Source of the DNA: Algorimicrobium hallyeonense
Lineage (GTDB): Bacteria > Bacteroidota > Bacteroidia > Flavobacteriales > Flavobacteriaceae
Length of the DNA stretch: 64,000 bases
Assembly (NCBI RefSeq): GCF_042657385.1
Contig: NZ_JBHSLA010000002.1
Location: forward strand, 434,001 to 498,000
Direction: 5' to 3'
Of the stretch, positions 54,624-63,317 are shown piece by piece; position 1 is the first letter of the stretch; each line of letters starts with the position of its first letter. A program made the position numbers and the translations under genes. The notes under the pieces are model-generated. The model had not been told where the DNA came from. It worked only from the letters and a program-made list of their open reading frames with translations, and searched no databases.

Positions 54624-55763
54624 TTAGTTTAGGCCTTTACTATTGGCTAGCGTTTTTTGATAAATAGACTCATATTGATGAACTATTTTAGAAATCTCAA
54701 ATTTACTAGCTTGTTTTGTAGCCTGAAGTTTAAAAGTATTAAGTGTCTCTGTATCCTTTAAAATAGCCAATGCATTTTTACTCATGTCTTCAATATCACC
54801 AACATCACTTAAATATCCAGAAACACCTTGGATATTTACTTCTGGTATTCCTCCTGAATTACTAGAAATAACAGGCACTCCAGAAGCCATAGCCTCTAAA
54901 GCTGCTAAACCAAAACTCTCGGTTTCCGAAGGTAAAATAAACAAATCTGAAAAACATAAGATACGGTCAACTTCATTACTATTTCCTAGAAATACGACTT
55001 TATTTTCTATGCCTAAATCAATTGCTAATTGTTCTGCTCCTTCTTTTTCTGGACCTTCACCAACCATCATGAGTTTGGCAGGTATTTCTTTCTGAATGTT
55101 GTAAAATATTTTAACAACATCGGCAATGCGCTTTACTGGTCTAAAATTACTAACATGCGTTATAATCCGTTCATCTTCGTGAGCCATCATAGCTCGCTGG
55201 CAATCGGAAAAAGGACTGTTATATTTCCCAACATCTATGAAATTGGTAATAACTTCAATGTCATTTTTTATATCGAATAACCGAAGCGTATCACGTTTTA
55301 AACTCTCTGAAACGGAAGTCACAGCATCCGATTGATTAATACTAAATGTGACAGCTGTTTTATAAAAAGGATGACTCCCCACCAACGTTATATCTGTTCC
55401 GTGCAAGGTTGTAACAATGGGTACGTAAATACCTTCTTCCTGAAGCATTTTTTTCGCCATATAGGCTGCATAAGCATGAGGAATAGCATAATGAACGTGT
55501 AACACTTCTATTTTATGAAGCTTTACCATGTCAACTAACTTACTGGATAGCGCTAACTCATAAGGCTGATAATGAAATAACGGATATTCTGGGACTGTTA
55601 CCTCATGGAAATGGACATTACTACCCAAAAGCTCTAAGCGAACCGGTTGTTTGTAGGTAATAAAATGGACTTCATGACCACGTTTTGAAAGCTCAATTCC
55701 TAATTCTGTAGCTACAACGCCACTACCTCCAAACGTTGGATAACACACGATTCCTATTTTCAT
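54624..55763 (-). CDS. bshA: N-acetyl-alpha-D-glucosaminyl L-malate synthase
   Basis: A 379-residue GT4 glycosyltransferase that joins UDP-GlcNAc to L-malate, the first step of bacillithiol synthesis. BshA-type segments are KIGIVCYPTFGGSGVVATELG, HVHYAIPHAYAAYMAKK, VTTLHGTDITLVG and LPSETESFGLAALEAMASGVPVI. It follows the GH3 fusion gene by 88 bases and precedes the GH109-like gene. It shows that bacillithiol, rather than glutathione, is likely the main thiol. Confidence 0.94.
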   Translation of the reverse strand: MKIGIVCYPTFGGSGVVATELGIELSKRGHEVHFITYKQPVRLELLGSNVHFHEVTVPEYPLFHYQPYELALSSKLVDMVKLHKIEVLHVHYAIPHAYAAYMAKKMLQEEGIYVPIVTTLHGTDITLVGSHPFYKTAVTFSINQSDAVTSVSESLKRDTLRLFDIKNDIEVITNFIDVGKYNSPFSDCQRAMMAHEDERIITHVSNFRPVKRIADVVKIFYNIQKEIPAKLMMVGEGPEKEGAEQLAIDLGIENKVVFLGNSNEVDRILCFSDLFILPSETESFGLAALEAMASGVPVISSNSGGIPEVNIQGVSGYLSDVGDIEDMSKNALAILKDTETLNTFKLQATKQASKFEISKIVHQYESIYQKTLANSKGLN

Positions 55764-55851
55764 TCCCTTACTTTTCTATTAAAATTTCAATTTTTGATAT
55801 CTATCAAACTTGGTCGTAATAAAACGATTTTCTATACAAACTGATTCAAAA

Positions 55852-58767
55852 TTAATCGATAATCGCCTCATAAATTAATTCTTGAATGTCCGTTCTAATA
55901 TTTTCCTTTAATAGCGTGTTTGTTCCAGCATTAGGATAGGTTCTATTGGCTAAAAACACATATACAATTTCCTCTTCTGGGTCTGCCCATGCATAAGTAC
56001 CTGTAAACCCGGAATGTCCAAAACTAGACATAGAAATACAACCACAAGTTGGGCCAGACTCCCCTAATTGCGGCTTATCAAAGCCAACGCCTCGACGGTT
56101 ATCTTTATCGCAATAAAAACACGTGTTGAATTTATCTAATGTTTCTGGTTTAAAATAGCGCTTTCCGCCATAAAAGCCTTTCTGCAAATAGGTTTGCATA
56201 ATTTTAGCAACATCATTAGCATTACTAAAAATTCCTGCGTGACCACCTACGCCTCCTTGCATGGCTGCTCCCATATCATGCACATAACCTTGTACTTTTT
56301 GATAACGGTAATAATCATCTATTTCTGAAGGCACAATATTTATATCACTAAATTTACTATTTGGATTGTACGTGGTGTGATTTGCACCTATTGATTGATA
56401 AAAATGATCCTGAACCAATTCATCTAACCCCTTTTCGTAGTGTTTTTCTAAATATTTTTTAAGAATGTAATACGGTAAATCACTGTAACGATAGCGGAGG
56501 CTTTTTAATAAATCACTTTCTCTAATTATTTTTTGCATACTATCCTGATAATCGGCGCGCATGTATAATTCATTAGCCACTTTCACCGTAAATTTCCCGC
56601 CAAATTCTTTTCGATAATATTTAGGGTTTGGTTGTTTATTAGCGTCTAATGTTGCAAAATAAAATGGAATCCATGGACTTAAACGTGCATAATGAGACAG
56701 CATTTCCTTGATCGTGATATTCTTTTTATTAGAATTGGCATATTCCGGAAGTATTTTGGATAGTTTGGTATCCAATGAGACAATACCTTTTTCCTCCAAT
56801 TCCATTAATAAAGGTAGGGTTGCCAATATTTTTGTTAATGAAGCTACATCATACATATCATTAAACTTCACAGGTTCTGCGTTGGCATCATAGGTATGTT
56901 TTCCAAAGTTTTTATTATAAATAACTTTACCTTTTCTGGCGACAAGTAACTGTACACCCGGTGTCATTTTTTCATCAACAGCACGTTGGGCTATTGCATC
57001 AATTTTATGAAGCTTTTCTGTGCTCATACCAACACGTTCTGGAATAGCATAGCCTAGTCGTGATAAACTTGACAATGTTAATCCATTGCCAACCACATAA
57101 CCATTGCCAATAGAAACGGGTAAAGTTCCTTGTGCTTGTACAGCGCCAAAAATAATTTGGGCAGACGCATCCTGCGCAATTGGACTATTTTGATAACTCA
57201 CGACAAGACCTTCAATGTTTTCTAATGTTTTGACGTTTAGTAATGCGTAAGGTCTTACAAAAACATCAAGTATAACGGTATTGGTTCGGGCTATTTCATA
57301 AAGCCAAACTAATTCTTTATCCGAAAACTCAAAACTTTTCCACGGATTATCATTGGAACGATGAAAACCAATGATCACGGTATTGTACGCCTTTAGTTTC
57401 TCTATAATTTCATCTAAATTATCGCCAGAAATTTCATGGACTTTTCCATATTTCTGGAGGCCTTTAAGAAAATGAGAACCATCATCATCTCCTAATTTTA
57501 CATAGGCGATTTTTTTAGTTTCCAAATTGCGAATTGGTAAAATATCACCTTTATTTTTAACAACCGTAATGGCATTTTCCATGAGCTTTTCATAAAGCAC
57601 ATCATCTTTTGGTCTGTTTAAATCAGCCAATAGGTTTTCTAGTGCAACTGGTTTAAACTTATTTAGTCCAACCTTATACTTCGATTTTAATATCTTTTTA
57701 ACTGAATGTGCTAATCGCTCTTCAGTAATTTCACCGGAATTGTAGGCATCTCTTATTTTATCAATTGCTTTTGGTACATCTTCAGAAATTAATAAAATAT
57801 CATTTCCAGCTTGAAAGGCCGCTAAATCAATATCACCAGGACTATCGAAGTTGGCAACCCCTTTCATATTCAGGGCATCCGTAAAAATAAGTCCTTTAAA
57901 GCCAAGTTGCTCTTTTAAAATATCTGTAATTACATGTTTGGATAATGAAGTTGGCAAACCATTTTCAGATTCCAAAGCAGGCACATTTAAATGTGCCACC
58001 ATAACACTAGAAACGCCATCTTTTATAAGTCGTTTGTATGGGTAAATCTCTATAGAATCTAATCGTTTTAAATCGAAATCTAAAGTTGGTAATGCTTTAT
58101 GCGAATCGGTATCCGTATCACCATGACCAGGAAAGTGTTTGGCACTTGATAAAACACCAGCACTATGCATACCTTGCATAAATGCCGTAGCTTTTTCAGT
58201 TACATTATCACGATCTTCTCCAAACGACCGATTTCCAATAATGGGGTTTTTAGGATTGATATTGATATCTATATCTGGAGCAAAATTAAAATGTACGCCT
58301 AATCGTTTGCAATGCTCACCAATGTGGTATCCAGCTTTGGCAACCAATTGGTTGTCTTCAATAGCACCAAGCGTCATATTCCAAGGAAATGCATACGTAG
58401 AATCTAAACGCATGCTTAACCCCCATTCTGCATCCATACCAACTAATAGTGGCAATTTTGAAACAGCTTGCAATTCATTATTAAACCGAGCTTGATTGAT
58501 TGGATCTCCTTTTGAAAAAATAATGCCACCAATATGATTATTCATAACCATTTGGCTGATTGTATTTTCATGTCTTAAATCCATGTTCGAAAATGCTTGA
58601 ACCATAAAAAGTTGGCCAATTTTTTCATCTAGGGACATACCTCCGTATATACTATCCACCCATTTCATCTGCGCTTGAGCATCAGCGGTTAATAATGGAT
58701 CTACAGCTTGTGCATAAACAAACGAGTTTGAAACACTAAAAAGAACTAAAAGAATTAGTAAACGCAT
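55852..58767 (-). CDS. GH3 beta-N-acetylglucosaminidase fused to a class C beta-lactamase-like domain
   Basis: A 971-residue exported fusion with a signal peptide to about residue 19. The GH3 N domain has NagZ-type KHFPGHGDTDTDSHK and LIFTDALNMKGV (nucleophile Asp), a GH3 C domain follows, and a serine hydrolase domain begins near residue 580. Its SxxK is SLTK in VASLTKIL, the second motif is YSD where YxN is usual, and the third is HSG in GHSGFTGT. It probably trims muropeptides or other GlcNAc glycans and acts on peptides or esters in the periplasm. Confidence 0.93.
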   Translation of the reverse strand: MRLLILLVLFSVSNSFVYAQAVDPLLTADAQAQMKWVDSIYGGMSLDEKIGQLFMVQAFSNMDLRHENTISQMVMNNHIGGIIFSKGDPINQARFNNELQAVSKLPLLVGMDAEWGLSMRLDSTYAFPWNMTLGAIEDNQLVAKAGYHIGEHCKRLGVHFNFAPDIDININPKNPIIGNRSFGEDRDNVTEKATAFMQGMHSAGVLSSAKHFPGHGDTDTDSHKALPTLDFDLKRLDSIEIYPYKRLIKDGVSSVMVAHLNVPALESENGLPTSLSKHVITDILKEQLGFKGLIFTDALNMKGVANFDSPGDIDLAAFQAGNDILLISEDVPKAIDKIRDAYNSGEITEERLAHSVKKILKSKYKVGLNKFKPVALENLLADLNRPKDDVLYEKLMENAITVVKNKGDILPIRNLETKKIAYVKLGDDDGSHFLKGLQKYGKVHEISGDNLDEIIEKLKAYNTVIIGFHRSNDNPWKSFEFSDKELVWLYEIARTNTVILDVFVRPYALLNVKTLENIEGLVVSYQNSPIAQDASAQIIFGAVQAQGTLPVSIGNGYVVGNGLTLSSLSRLGYAIPERVGMSTEKLHKIDAIAQRAVDEKMTPGVQLLVARKGKVIYNKNFGKHTYDANAEPVKFNDMYDVASLTKILATLPLLMELEEKGIVSLDTKLSKILPEYANSNKKNITIKEMLSHYARLSPWIPFYFATLDANKQPNPKYYRKEFGGKFTVKVANELYMRADYQDSMQKIIRESDLLKSLRYRYSDLPYYILKKYLEKHYEKGLDELVQDHFYQSIGANHTTYNPNSKFSDINIVPSEIDDYYRYQKVQGYVHDMGAAMQGGVGGHAGIFSNANDVAKIMQTYLQKGFYGGKRYFKPETLDKFNTCFYCDKDNRRGVGFDKPQLGESGPTCGCISMSSFGHSGFTGTYAWADPEEEIVYVFLANRTYPNAGTNTLLKENIRTDIQELIYEAIID

Positions 58768-59019
58768 ATATAAAAAGGAATTATTATTTAGATGTACATT
58801 AAAAACAGTGCCAAATTACCAATTTTAGACAAAAGTAACATAGACTTTAAGATAGATTTATAACGTAATTATTGCGGAATTATTGATGTCATTTTCCTTT
58901 TCAATTTAAAATTATTTGAAATATTTCATATAAATCAATTATCTCAAATTTTTATAGACTTAAAAGTGTAAAGAGCAAAACTATCGCTTAAATTAAAAAG
59001 GAATTAAAAGTTAAATAAT
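58768..59019. other. AT-rich spacer between the operon end and the GH3 fusion gene
   Basis: About 250 bases with no supported gene. It must hold the minus-strand promoter of the GH3 fusion gene; a near -7 sequence, TAATTTGG, lies on the minus strand about 50 bases upstream of the ATG. No hairpin terminator for the upstream operon is visible. Confidence 0.4.
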
Positions 59020-59505
59020 CTATTTAACAAAACGTGAATGCCAGCTTTCACTTGCCGGGACTTCCCAATATTCTTTAAATTCAGCAATATTATTCACCAA
59101 GTTATTAAATACGATTGTGTTTTTAGAAACGGCTCGATCTTTTGCCATTTGCCGGAAATCGGTTAAGGTTTTATAAGCAACAAAATCCCCTTGCTTATAA
59201 GACACATTCATTTTATCCATTAAACCCACATTATATTCCTTTTCCAATCCTTGAATAAAATGAACAGATGCATCAATAGAACAGCCCGTTGCTTTATTTA
59301 AGTTTTGATTTAATGCTAAGACAATAAATCGCTTATATTTAATGGTATAACCAGCCTGTAAATCACTTCCGTGAGCCGTCCAGTTTTCTACAAAGGTATT
59401 GAGTTTAGTCTCAATTTCTTCCAATTCAATATCTGTGAATGTGCGATTTGCTTGGTATATCCAAACACGTGATTCGTCTGGTAATGTATTAAAGTCTACT
59501 AGCAT
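59020..59505 (-). CDS. Conserved hypothetical protein (161 residues)
   Basis: A soluble 161-residue protein with many aromatic residues (ESRVWIYQANRTFTDIELEEIETKLN, NWTAHGSDLQAGYTIKYKRFIVLALNQ). A CSIDASVHFIQGLE segment and the DRAVSKNTIVFNNLV end are distinctive. Relatives are sometimes labelled ABC transporter ATPase, but no Walker A, signature or Walker B motif is present, so that name is not supported. It is the last gene of the minus-strand Fe-S/MCE operon, overlapping the small membrane gene upstream by 7 bases. Confidence 0.8.
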   Translation of the reverse strand: MLVDFNTLPDESRVWIYQANRTFTDIELEEIETKLNTFVENWTAHGSDLQAGYTIKYKRFIVLALNQNLNKATGCSIDASVHFIQGLEKEYNVGLMDKMNVSYKQGDFVAYKTLTDFRQMAKDRAVSKNTIVFNNLVNNIAEFKEYWEVPASESWHSRFVK

Positions 59506-59714
59506 TTTTTATTTTTTTTAGTATTACTAAAAACTGTTGTAAGTCCCATTATTAATCCAAAAAAGAAAAAATAGAACAAAAATTGATTTAAATTGAAGGG
59601 TTCCTTATCTAGGTAATCGAAAGCAGCCATGCTCAGGGCAAATATAAAACCTTGGATTCCACCTGAAATTAACCCTTTTTTTATATTTTTTGAATTAATT
59701 TTCATAATAATCAT
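59499..59714 (-). CDS. Small two-span membrane protein A
   Basis: A 71-residue protein (68 if it starts at the second ATG, 59705). The basic start (MKINSKNIKKG) is followed by two helices (LISGGIQGFIFALSMAAF and QFLFYFFFFGLIMGLTTVF) and a Lys-rich end. It resembles protein C at 59950 in the pattern KKG-ISGxxFAL-x3-FDY-x8-F, so the two are probably paralogues. Function is unknown. Confidence 0.72.
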   Translation of the reverse strand: MIIMKINSKNIKKGLISGGIQGFIFALSMAAFDYLDKEPFNLNQFLFYFFFFGLIMGLTTVFSNTKKNKKC

Positions 59715-59767
59715 GGTTTGTTATTTTGATTCTGCAAAACACCTCTCGGTTTTCAATTCCATGAAAT

Positions 59768-59950
59768 TTATTTTTTCCGGTTACGAAGACGTACGAAATC
59801 AAGAACCAAAACGCCAATACCAAAAAACACAAATTGATAAATATATTTTACAAAGTGGGCTACATCATCAACATAATAATCATAAGCATAAATAGAACCA
59901 GCAACTGCCAATGCTGCTATTACGGCAGAAATGTAGTTTGCTTTTTTCAC
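59768..59950 (-). CDS. Small two-span membrane protein B
   Basis: A 60-residue protein starting with GTG at 59950, whose G overlaps the TAG stop of the previous gene (TAGTG). It has two hydrophobic segments (YISAVIAALAVAGSIYAYDY and QFVFFGIGVLVLDFV), separated by DDVAHFVKYIY, and a basic tail (RLRNRKK). It lies between two related small membrane genes and is probably co-translated with the one upstream. Function unknown. Confidence 0.7.
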   Translation of the reverse strand: MKKANYISAVIAALAVAGSIYAYDYYVDDVAHFVKYIYQFVFFGIGVLVLDFVRLRNRKK

Positions 59951-60165
59951 TACTGATCCTTATTGCGTTTCTGTTCCTCTTTTTGCACCTTTCGGTACGC
60001 CATATACGCGTTAAAACAGCCAAATAGGACAAAGTGTAATGCAAATTTTAATATTGAAAATTCGCGTCCCATAAAATAATCGAATGTCACCATGACAAGG
60101 GCAAACATGATTCCAGAAATAACACCTAATTTTATATAAGTTTTATTTTTTTCAAAAAAGCTCAT
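59950..60165 (-). CDS. Small two-span membrane protein C
   Basis: A 71-residue protein starting MSFFEKNKTYIKLG at the ATG 60165, 4 bases after the Fe-S protein stop; a longer frame from 60192 would overlap it. Two helices (VISGIMFALVMVTFDYF and LKFALHFVLFGCFNAYM) are followed by a charged tail (RKVQKEEQKRNKDQ). It is a probable paralogue of protein A. These tiny membrane proteins may be accessory subunits of the Fe-S complex, but that is inference. Confidence 0.7.
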   Translation of the reverse strand: MSFFEKNKTYIKLGVISGIMFALVMVTFDYFMGREFSILKFALHFVLFGCFNAYMAYRKVQKEEQKRNKDQ

Positions 60166-60169
60166 AATT

Positions 60170-60961
60170 CTATAAATCTTCAGCGTTAGCAATTAGTTCC
60201 GCAATATCCATAACTTCAATATTAGCTTCTTGGTCTTTGGCTTTAACACCATCGGTCATCATCGTATTACAAAATGGACAACCCGCAGCAATAATTTCAG
60301 GTTTGGTTTCCATGGCTTGTTCTGTACGTTCTACGTTTATTTCTTTATCGCCTTTTTCAGCATCTTTAAACATTTGCGCACCTCCTGCTCCACAGCATAA
60401 TCCACGACTTTTACAGCTTTTCATTTCTACTAGTTCAGCATCCAATTTACGAATTAGATCACGTGGTGCTTCATAAACACCATTAGCGCGACCTAGAAAG
60501 CAAGGGTCATGGAACGTAATTCGTTTGCCTTTAAATTGGCCACCTTCAATAGTTAAACGTCCATCTTCTAATAAGGATTTTAAAAATTGAGTATGGTGCA
60601 TAACGTCATATTGCCCTCCAAGTTCTGGATACTCATTTTTCATGGTATTGAAACAATGCGGACAAGTGGTTACAATTTTCTTGATTTCGTAAGCATTCAT
60701 TACTTCTATATTAGTAACGGCTTGCATTTGAAATAGAAATTCGTTTCCACTACGTTTTGCTGGATCGCCAGTACAACCTTCTTCGGTTCCCAGAACAGCA
60801 AAATCGACATTTGCTTTATTTAAAATTCGGACAAAAGCTTTAGTTATTTTCTTGGCTCTATCGTCAAAACTTCCAGCGCAACCAACCCAAAACAATACTT
60901 CTGGTTGTTTGCCTGCTGCCATATATTCTGCCATAGTTGGCACTTTTAGTTGTTCGCTCAT
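60170..60961 (-). CDS. CCG-domain Fe-S protein (HdrB/GlpC/LutA-like)
   Basis: A 263-residue protein with two cysteine-rich CCG-type regions. The first has VGCAGSFDDRAKKI and TTCPHCFNTMKNEYP, the second FHDPCFLGRANG, SCKSRGLCCGAGGAQMF and AAGCPFCNTMMTDG. Such modules bind 4Fe-4S clusters in heterodisulfide reductase HdrB and in glycolate/lactate oxidase subunits. Its partner is surely the membrane Fe-S protein at 61992 in the same operon. Together they could pass electrons between a soluble donor and the quinone pool. Confidence 0.9.
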   Translation of the reverse strand: MSEQLKVPTMAEYMAAGKQPEVLFWVGCAGSFDDRAKKITKAFVRILNKANVDFAVLGTEEGCTGDPAKRSGNEFLFQMQAVTNIEVMNAYEIKKIVTTCPHCFNTMKNEYPELGGQYDVMHHTQFLKSLLEDGRLTIEGGQFKGKRITFHDPCFLGRANGVYEAPRDLIRKLDAELVEMKSCKSRGLCCGAGGAQMFKDAEKGDKEINVERTEQAMETKPEIIAAGCPFCNTMMTDGVKAKDQEANIEVMDIAELIANAEDL

Positions 60962-60970
60962 AATAAATTC

Positions 60971-61417
60971 TTATTCATGTTGACCATCATCAAAAACTTG
61001 GATGGTGACTTTTTTATCGACTAAATCTGTAAATTTCCCTTTGTATTGCGTGGCCTTTACCAAATGGTTATCTATCCAGTGATAATTGCCGCCTCTTGGT
61101 TTACCCATTAATAGGCTATGGAATTTAAATCCATGTTTATGTAGCCATTTTTCAGTAACATCCCGGTGGTCTTCAGTTCTGGAAGTGAAGAAACAAATTA
61201 AATGACCTTCGTCATACCATTTATTGCAGGTTATTAACGCATCTGGATAGGGTTCACATGTTCCCATGCGTTCAGGTTCTTCATTTGGCACATCTTCTGT
61301 AATGGTACCATCAATATCTATTAAATAATTTTTTACGCCTTCCGGTAAAATAGGACTTACTTTCTCGCCTGCTTCAACCTTTTCATGCAATAATTTATCT
61401 GCGTCTTCTCTTTTCAT
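60971..61417 (-). CDS. HAD-like phosphatase-fold protein
   Basis: A 148-residue protein with HAD motif I YLIDIDGTITED, motif II CFFTSRTEDHR, and a conserved basic segment MGKPRGGNYHWIDNHLVKATQYKG. Relatives are at times named phosphoheptose isomerase, but there is no SIS fold here; a small phosphatase or phosphotransferase is more likely. It lies 9 bases upstream of the CCG Fe-S gene in the operon. The substrate is unknown. Confidence 0.83.
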   Translation of the reverse strand: MKREDADKLLHEKVEAGEKVSPILPEGVKNYLIDIDGTITEDVPNEEPERMGTCEPYPDALITCNKWYDEGHLICFFTSRTEDHRDVTEKWLHKHGFKFHSLLMGKPRGGNYHWIDNHLVKATQYKGKFTDLVDKKVTIQVFDDGQHE

Positions 61418-61429
61418 GCTATTCCTGCT

Positions 61430-61798
61430 TTATTCACTATTTTTTTGAAGGCTATCATTTTCGGTTTCCTTATTCATTTCTAAAAAATCATCTTTAGAGA
61501 TTCGGATAATTATAGCGAGTTTCTTAATGCCGTTTTCCAAAATATTATCTGGATTGTAGCGTTCATTATAGGCGCGATTTAAGGCTTCGTTTCCAATATT
61601 AGTTGTTTGTTTTTCAGAACAATAATCGCAAAAAACCGTTATTAGTTTAATATCCGCTGCTTCCCTATTTTGATACGTGATTTCCGTATAAACTTTTATT
61701 TGTAAAGAATCCTTTGCATAACCTTGTGCGTGCATACTATTGATTCCAATAAAAAATACACAAACTAAAAGGCAATATGTTACCAAGCTATTTTTAAT
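61430..61798 (-). CDS. Small exported protein, unusual start
   Basis: A protein of 118-122 residues with a signal peptide (LVTYCLLVCVFFIGINSMHAQ) and a mature domain with one CDYC-like cysteine pair (TVFCDYCSEKQ). From the only standard start, TTG at 61786, the signal has no basic residue. Reading from the ATT at 61798 gives I/M-KNS before the hydrophobic core, a canonical signal peptide; the in-frame stop of the upstream gene is just one codon before. Either start is possible. Function unknown. Confidence 0.65.
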   Translation of the reverse strand: MKNSLVTYCLLVCVFFIGINSMHAQGYAKDSLQIKVYTEITYQNREAADIKLITVFCDYCSEKQTTNIGNEALNRAYNERYNPDNILENGIKKLAIIIRISKDDFLEMNKETENDSLQKNSE

Positions 61799-61801
61799 AT
61801 T

Positions 61802-61987
61802 TTAAATTTTATCAAGATTAAATAATCTGAAAACATTTGAAAAAACAGTACCAAAACCCATTCCTATTAAAATACCACTAATGAAAAGATCCTGTTTGCT
61901 TCCAAAAAAATGATAACATAAACCCACCGCAAAAATAATAATTCCTATAAATACAATTGTTTTAGGTTGATACCAAAATTTATTCAT
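61802..61987 (-). CDS. Small two-span membrane protein D
   Basis: A 61-residue protein (MNKFWYQPKTIVFIGIIIF...) with two membrane helices (about 10-26 and 34-52) joined by FGSKQD, ending FNLDKI. It starts 4 bases after the stop of the membrane Fe-S oxidoreductase, so translation is likely coupled. It is another tiny membrane gene of this operon. Function unknown. Confidence 0.72.
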   Translation of the reverse strand: MNKFWYQPKTIVFIGIIIFAVGLCYHFFGSKQDLFISGILIGMGFGTVFSNVFRLFNLDKI

Positions 61988-61991
61988 GTCT

Positions 61992-63305
61992 TTACTCGTT
62001 TTTCCAGTTTAAGCGATCCATTTGGTTATAAGGCCAAGGTGCCGCGTTATTTTCTATATTTGTCATCATATTATTTAATTCCATTGGGGCTGCACTTTCT
62101 TCCATTACCAAATAACGACGCATATCCATAATAATAGAGAGTGGATCAATACTTACCGGACAGGCTTCCACACAGGCATTACAGGAAGTACAAGCCCATA
62201 ATTCTTCACGTGTTATATAATCGTCTAATAATTGTTTTCCATCATCTTGAAAAACGCCTTTATTAGCATCTATATTTTTACCTACTTCTTCCAGTCTATC
62301 TCGCGTATCCATCATAATTTTACGAGGCGATAGTTTCTTGCCTGTTAAATTTGCAGGACATTCACTAGTACAACGTCCACATTCTGTACAGGTGTAGGCA
62401 TTTAATAATTGTACCCAATTTAAATCCTGTACATCACTAGCGCCAAATTTTGCAGGCACCTCATTTTCATCTTCTTCAGCTGGTGCAGCATACGGATCGG
62501 CATCGGGATCCATCATCATTTTAACCTCTTTAGTAACAGCTTCTAAATTATCAAGCTGCCCTTTTGGCTTCACCTTACCATAGTAGGTGTTAGGAAATGC
62601 TAATAGAATGTGTAAATGTTTTGAAAAATATAAATAATTAAGGAACCCTAAAATCCCTAAAATATGCAACCACCAAGCTGCGCGTTCAATTGCGTGAATC
62701 GTTGCCTCTGGTAATCCGCTAAATAGTGGTGCAATAAATTGGCTAATAATATTTCCCGATTCCATACTTTGGAATTTAAGATCTGTTGCGTTCATTACCA
62801 GGAATAATGCCATTAACACCATTTCAATATATAAAATGATATTACCATCATTTTTTGGCCAACCTGTCATTTCCGCTTTCCAAAAACGCTGTATTTTAAT
62901 CACATTTCTACGCAACCAAAAGATAATAACAGAAACAAATACTAAAGCCGCTAATATTTCAAAAGATCCAATAAGGAAGCCATACACCGATGTCCGTAAT
63001 ATTTCAGAAAAAATTCTGTGTGAACCAAAAATACCATCAATAATAATTTCCAAGACTTCAATATTAATTATAATGAAACCCACATAAACAATAACATGGA
63101 GAAATCCAGAAACGGGGCGTTTCACCATTTTACTTTGGCCTAAAGCAATATTAATCATGTTTTTCCAACGTTGTGATGTATTATCACTCACGTCCACATC
63201 TTGGCCTAGTTTAATGTTACGAAGTAGTTTTTTGACATTTTTAGCAAAATAGCCAATACCAATAATTAAGGCAATGGCAAACAGTATGTTTGGAATATAA
63301 TTCAT
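61992..63305 (-). CDS. Membrane-bound 4Fe-4S oxidoreductase subunit (HdrE/DsrK-like)
   Basis: A 437-residue protein with five or six membrane spans in the N-terminal 230 residues, like the NarI/HdrE-type cytochrome domain, followed by a soluble domain with two 4Fe-4S motifs (CTECGRCTSECP and CTSCNACVEACP). With the CCG protein at 60170 it would make a two-subunit quinone-linked complex. It is 12 bases after the MCE gene. Whether the membrane part binds heme cannot be decided here. Confidence 0.9.
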   Translation of the reverse strand: MNYIPNILFAIALIIGIGYFAKNVKKLLRNIKLGQDVDVSDNTSQRWKNMINIALGQSKMVKRPVSGFLHVIVYVGFIIINIEVLEIIIDGIFGSHRIFSEILRTSVYGFLIGSFEILAALVFVSVIIFWLRRNVIKIQRFWKAEMTGWPKNDGNIILYIEMVLMALFLVMNATDLKFQSMESGNIISQFIAPLFSGLPEATIHAIERAAWWLHILGILGFLNYLYFSKHLHILLAFPNTYYGKVKPKGQLDNLEAVTKEVKMMMDPDADPYAAPAEEDENEVPAKFGASDVQDLNWVQLLNAYTCTECGRCTSECPANLTGKKLSPRKIMMDTRDRLEEVGKNIDANKGVFQDDGKQLLDDYITREELWACTSCNACVEACPVSIDPLSIIMDMRRYLVMEESAAPMELNNMMTNIENNAAPWPYNQMDRLNWKNE

Positions 63306-63317
63306 GGTTGGTTTGGT

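Noticed and set aside
59020..59505. Naming the 161-residue protein an ABC transporter ATPase
   Set aside because: No Walker A, ABC signature or Walker B motif is visible.
60971..61417. Naming the 148-residue protein a phosphoheptose isomerase
   Set aside because: The visible motifs are HAD-like (DIDGT, SRTEDHR) and there is no SIS domain.
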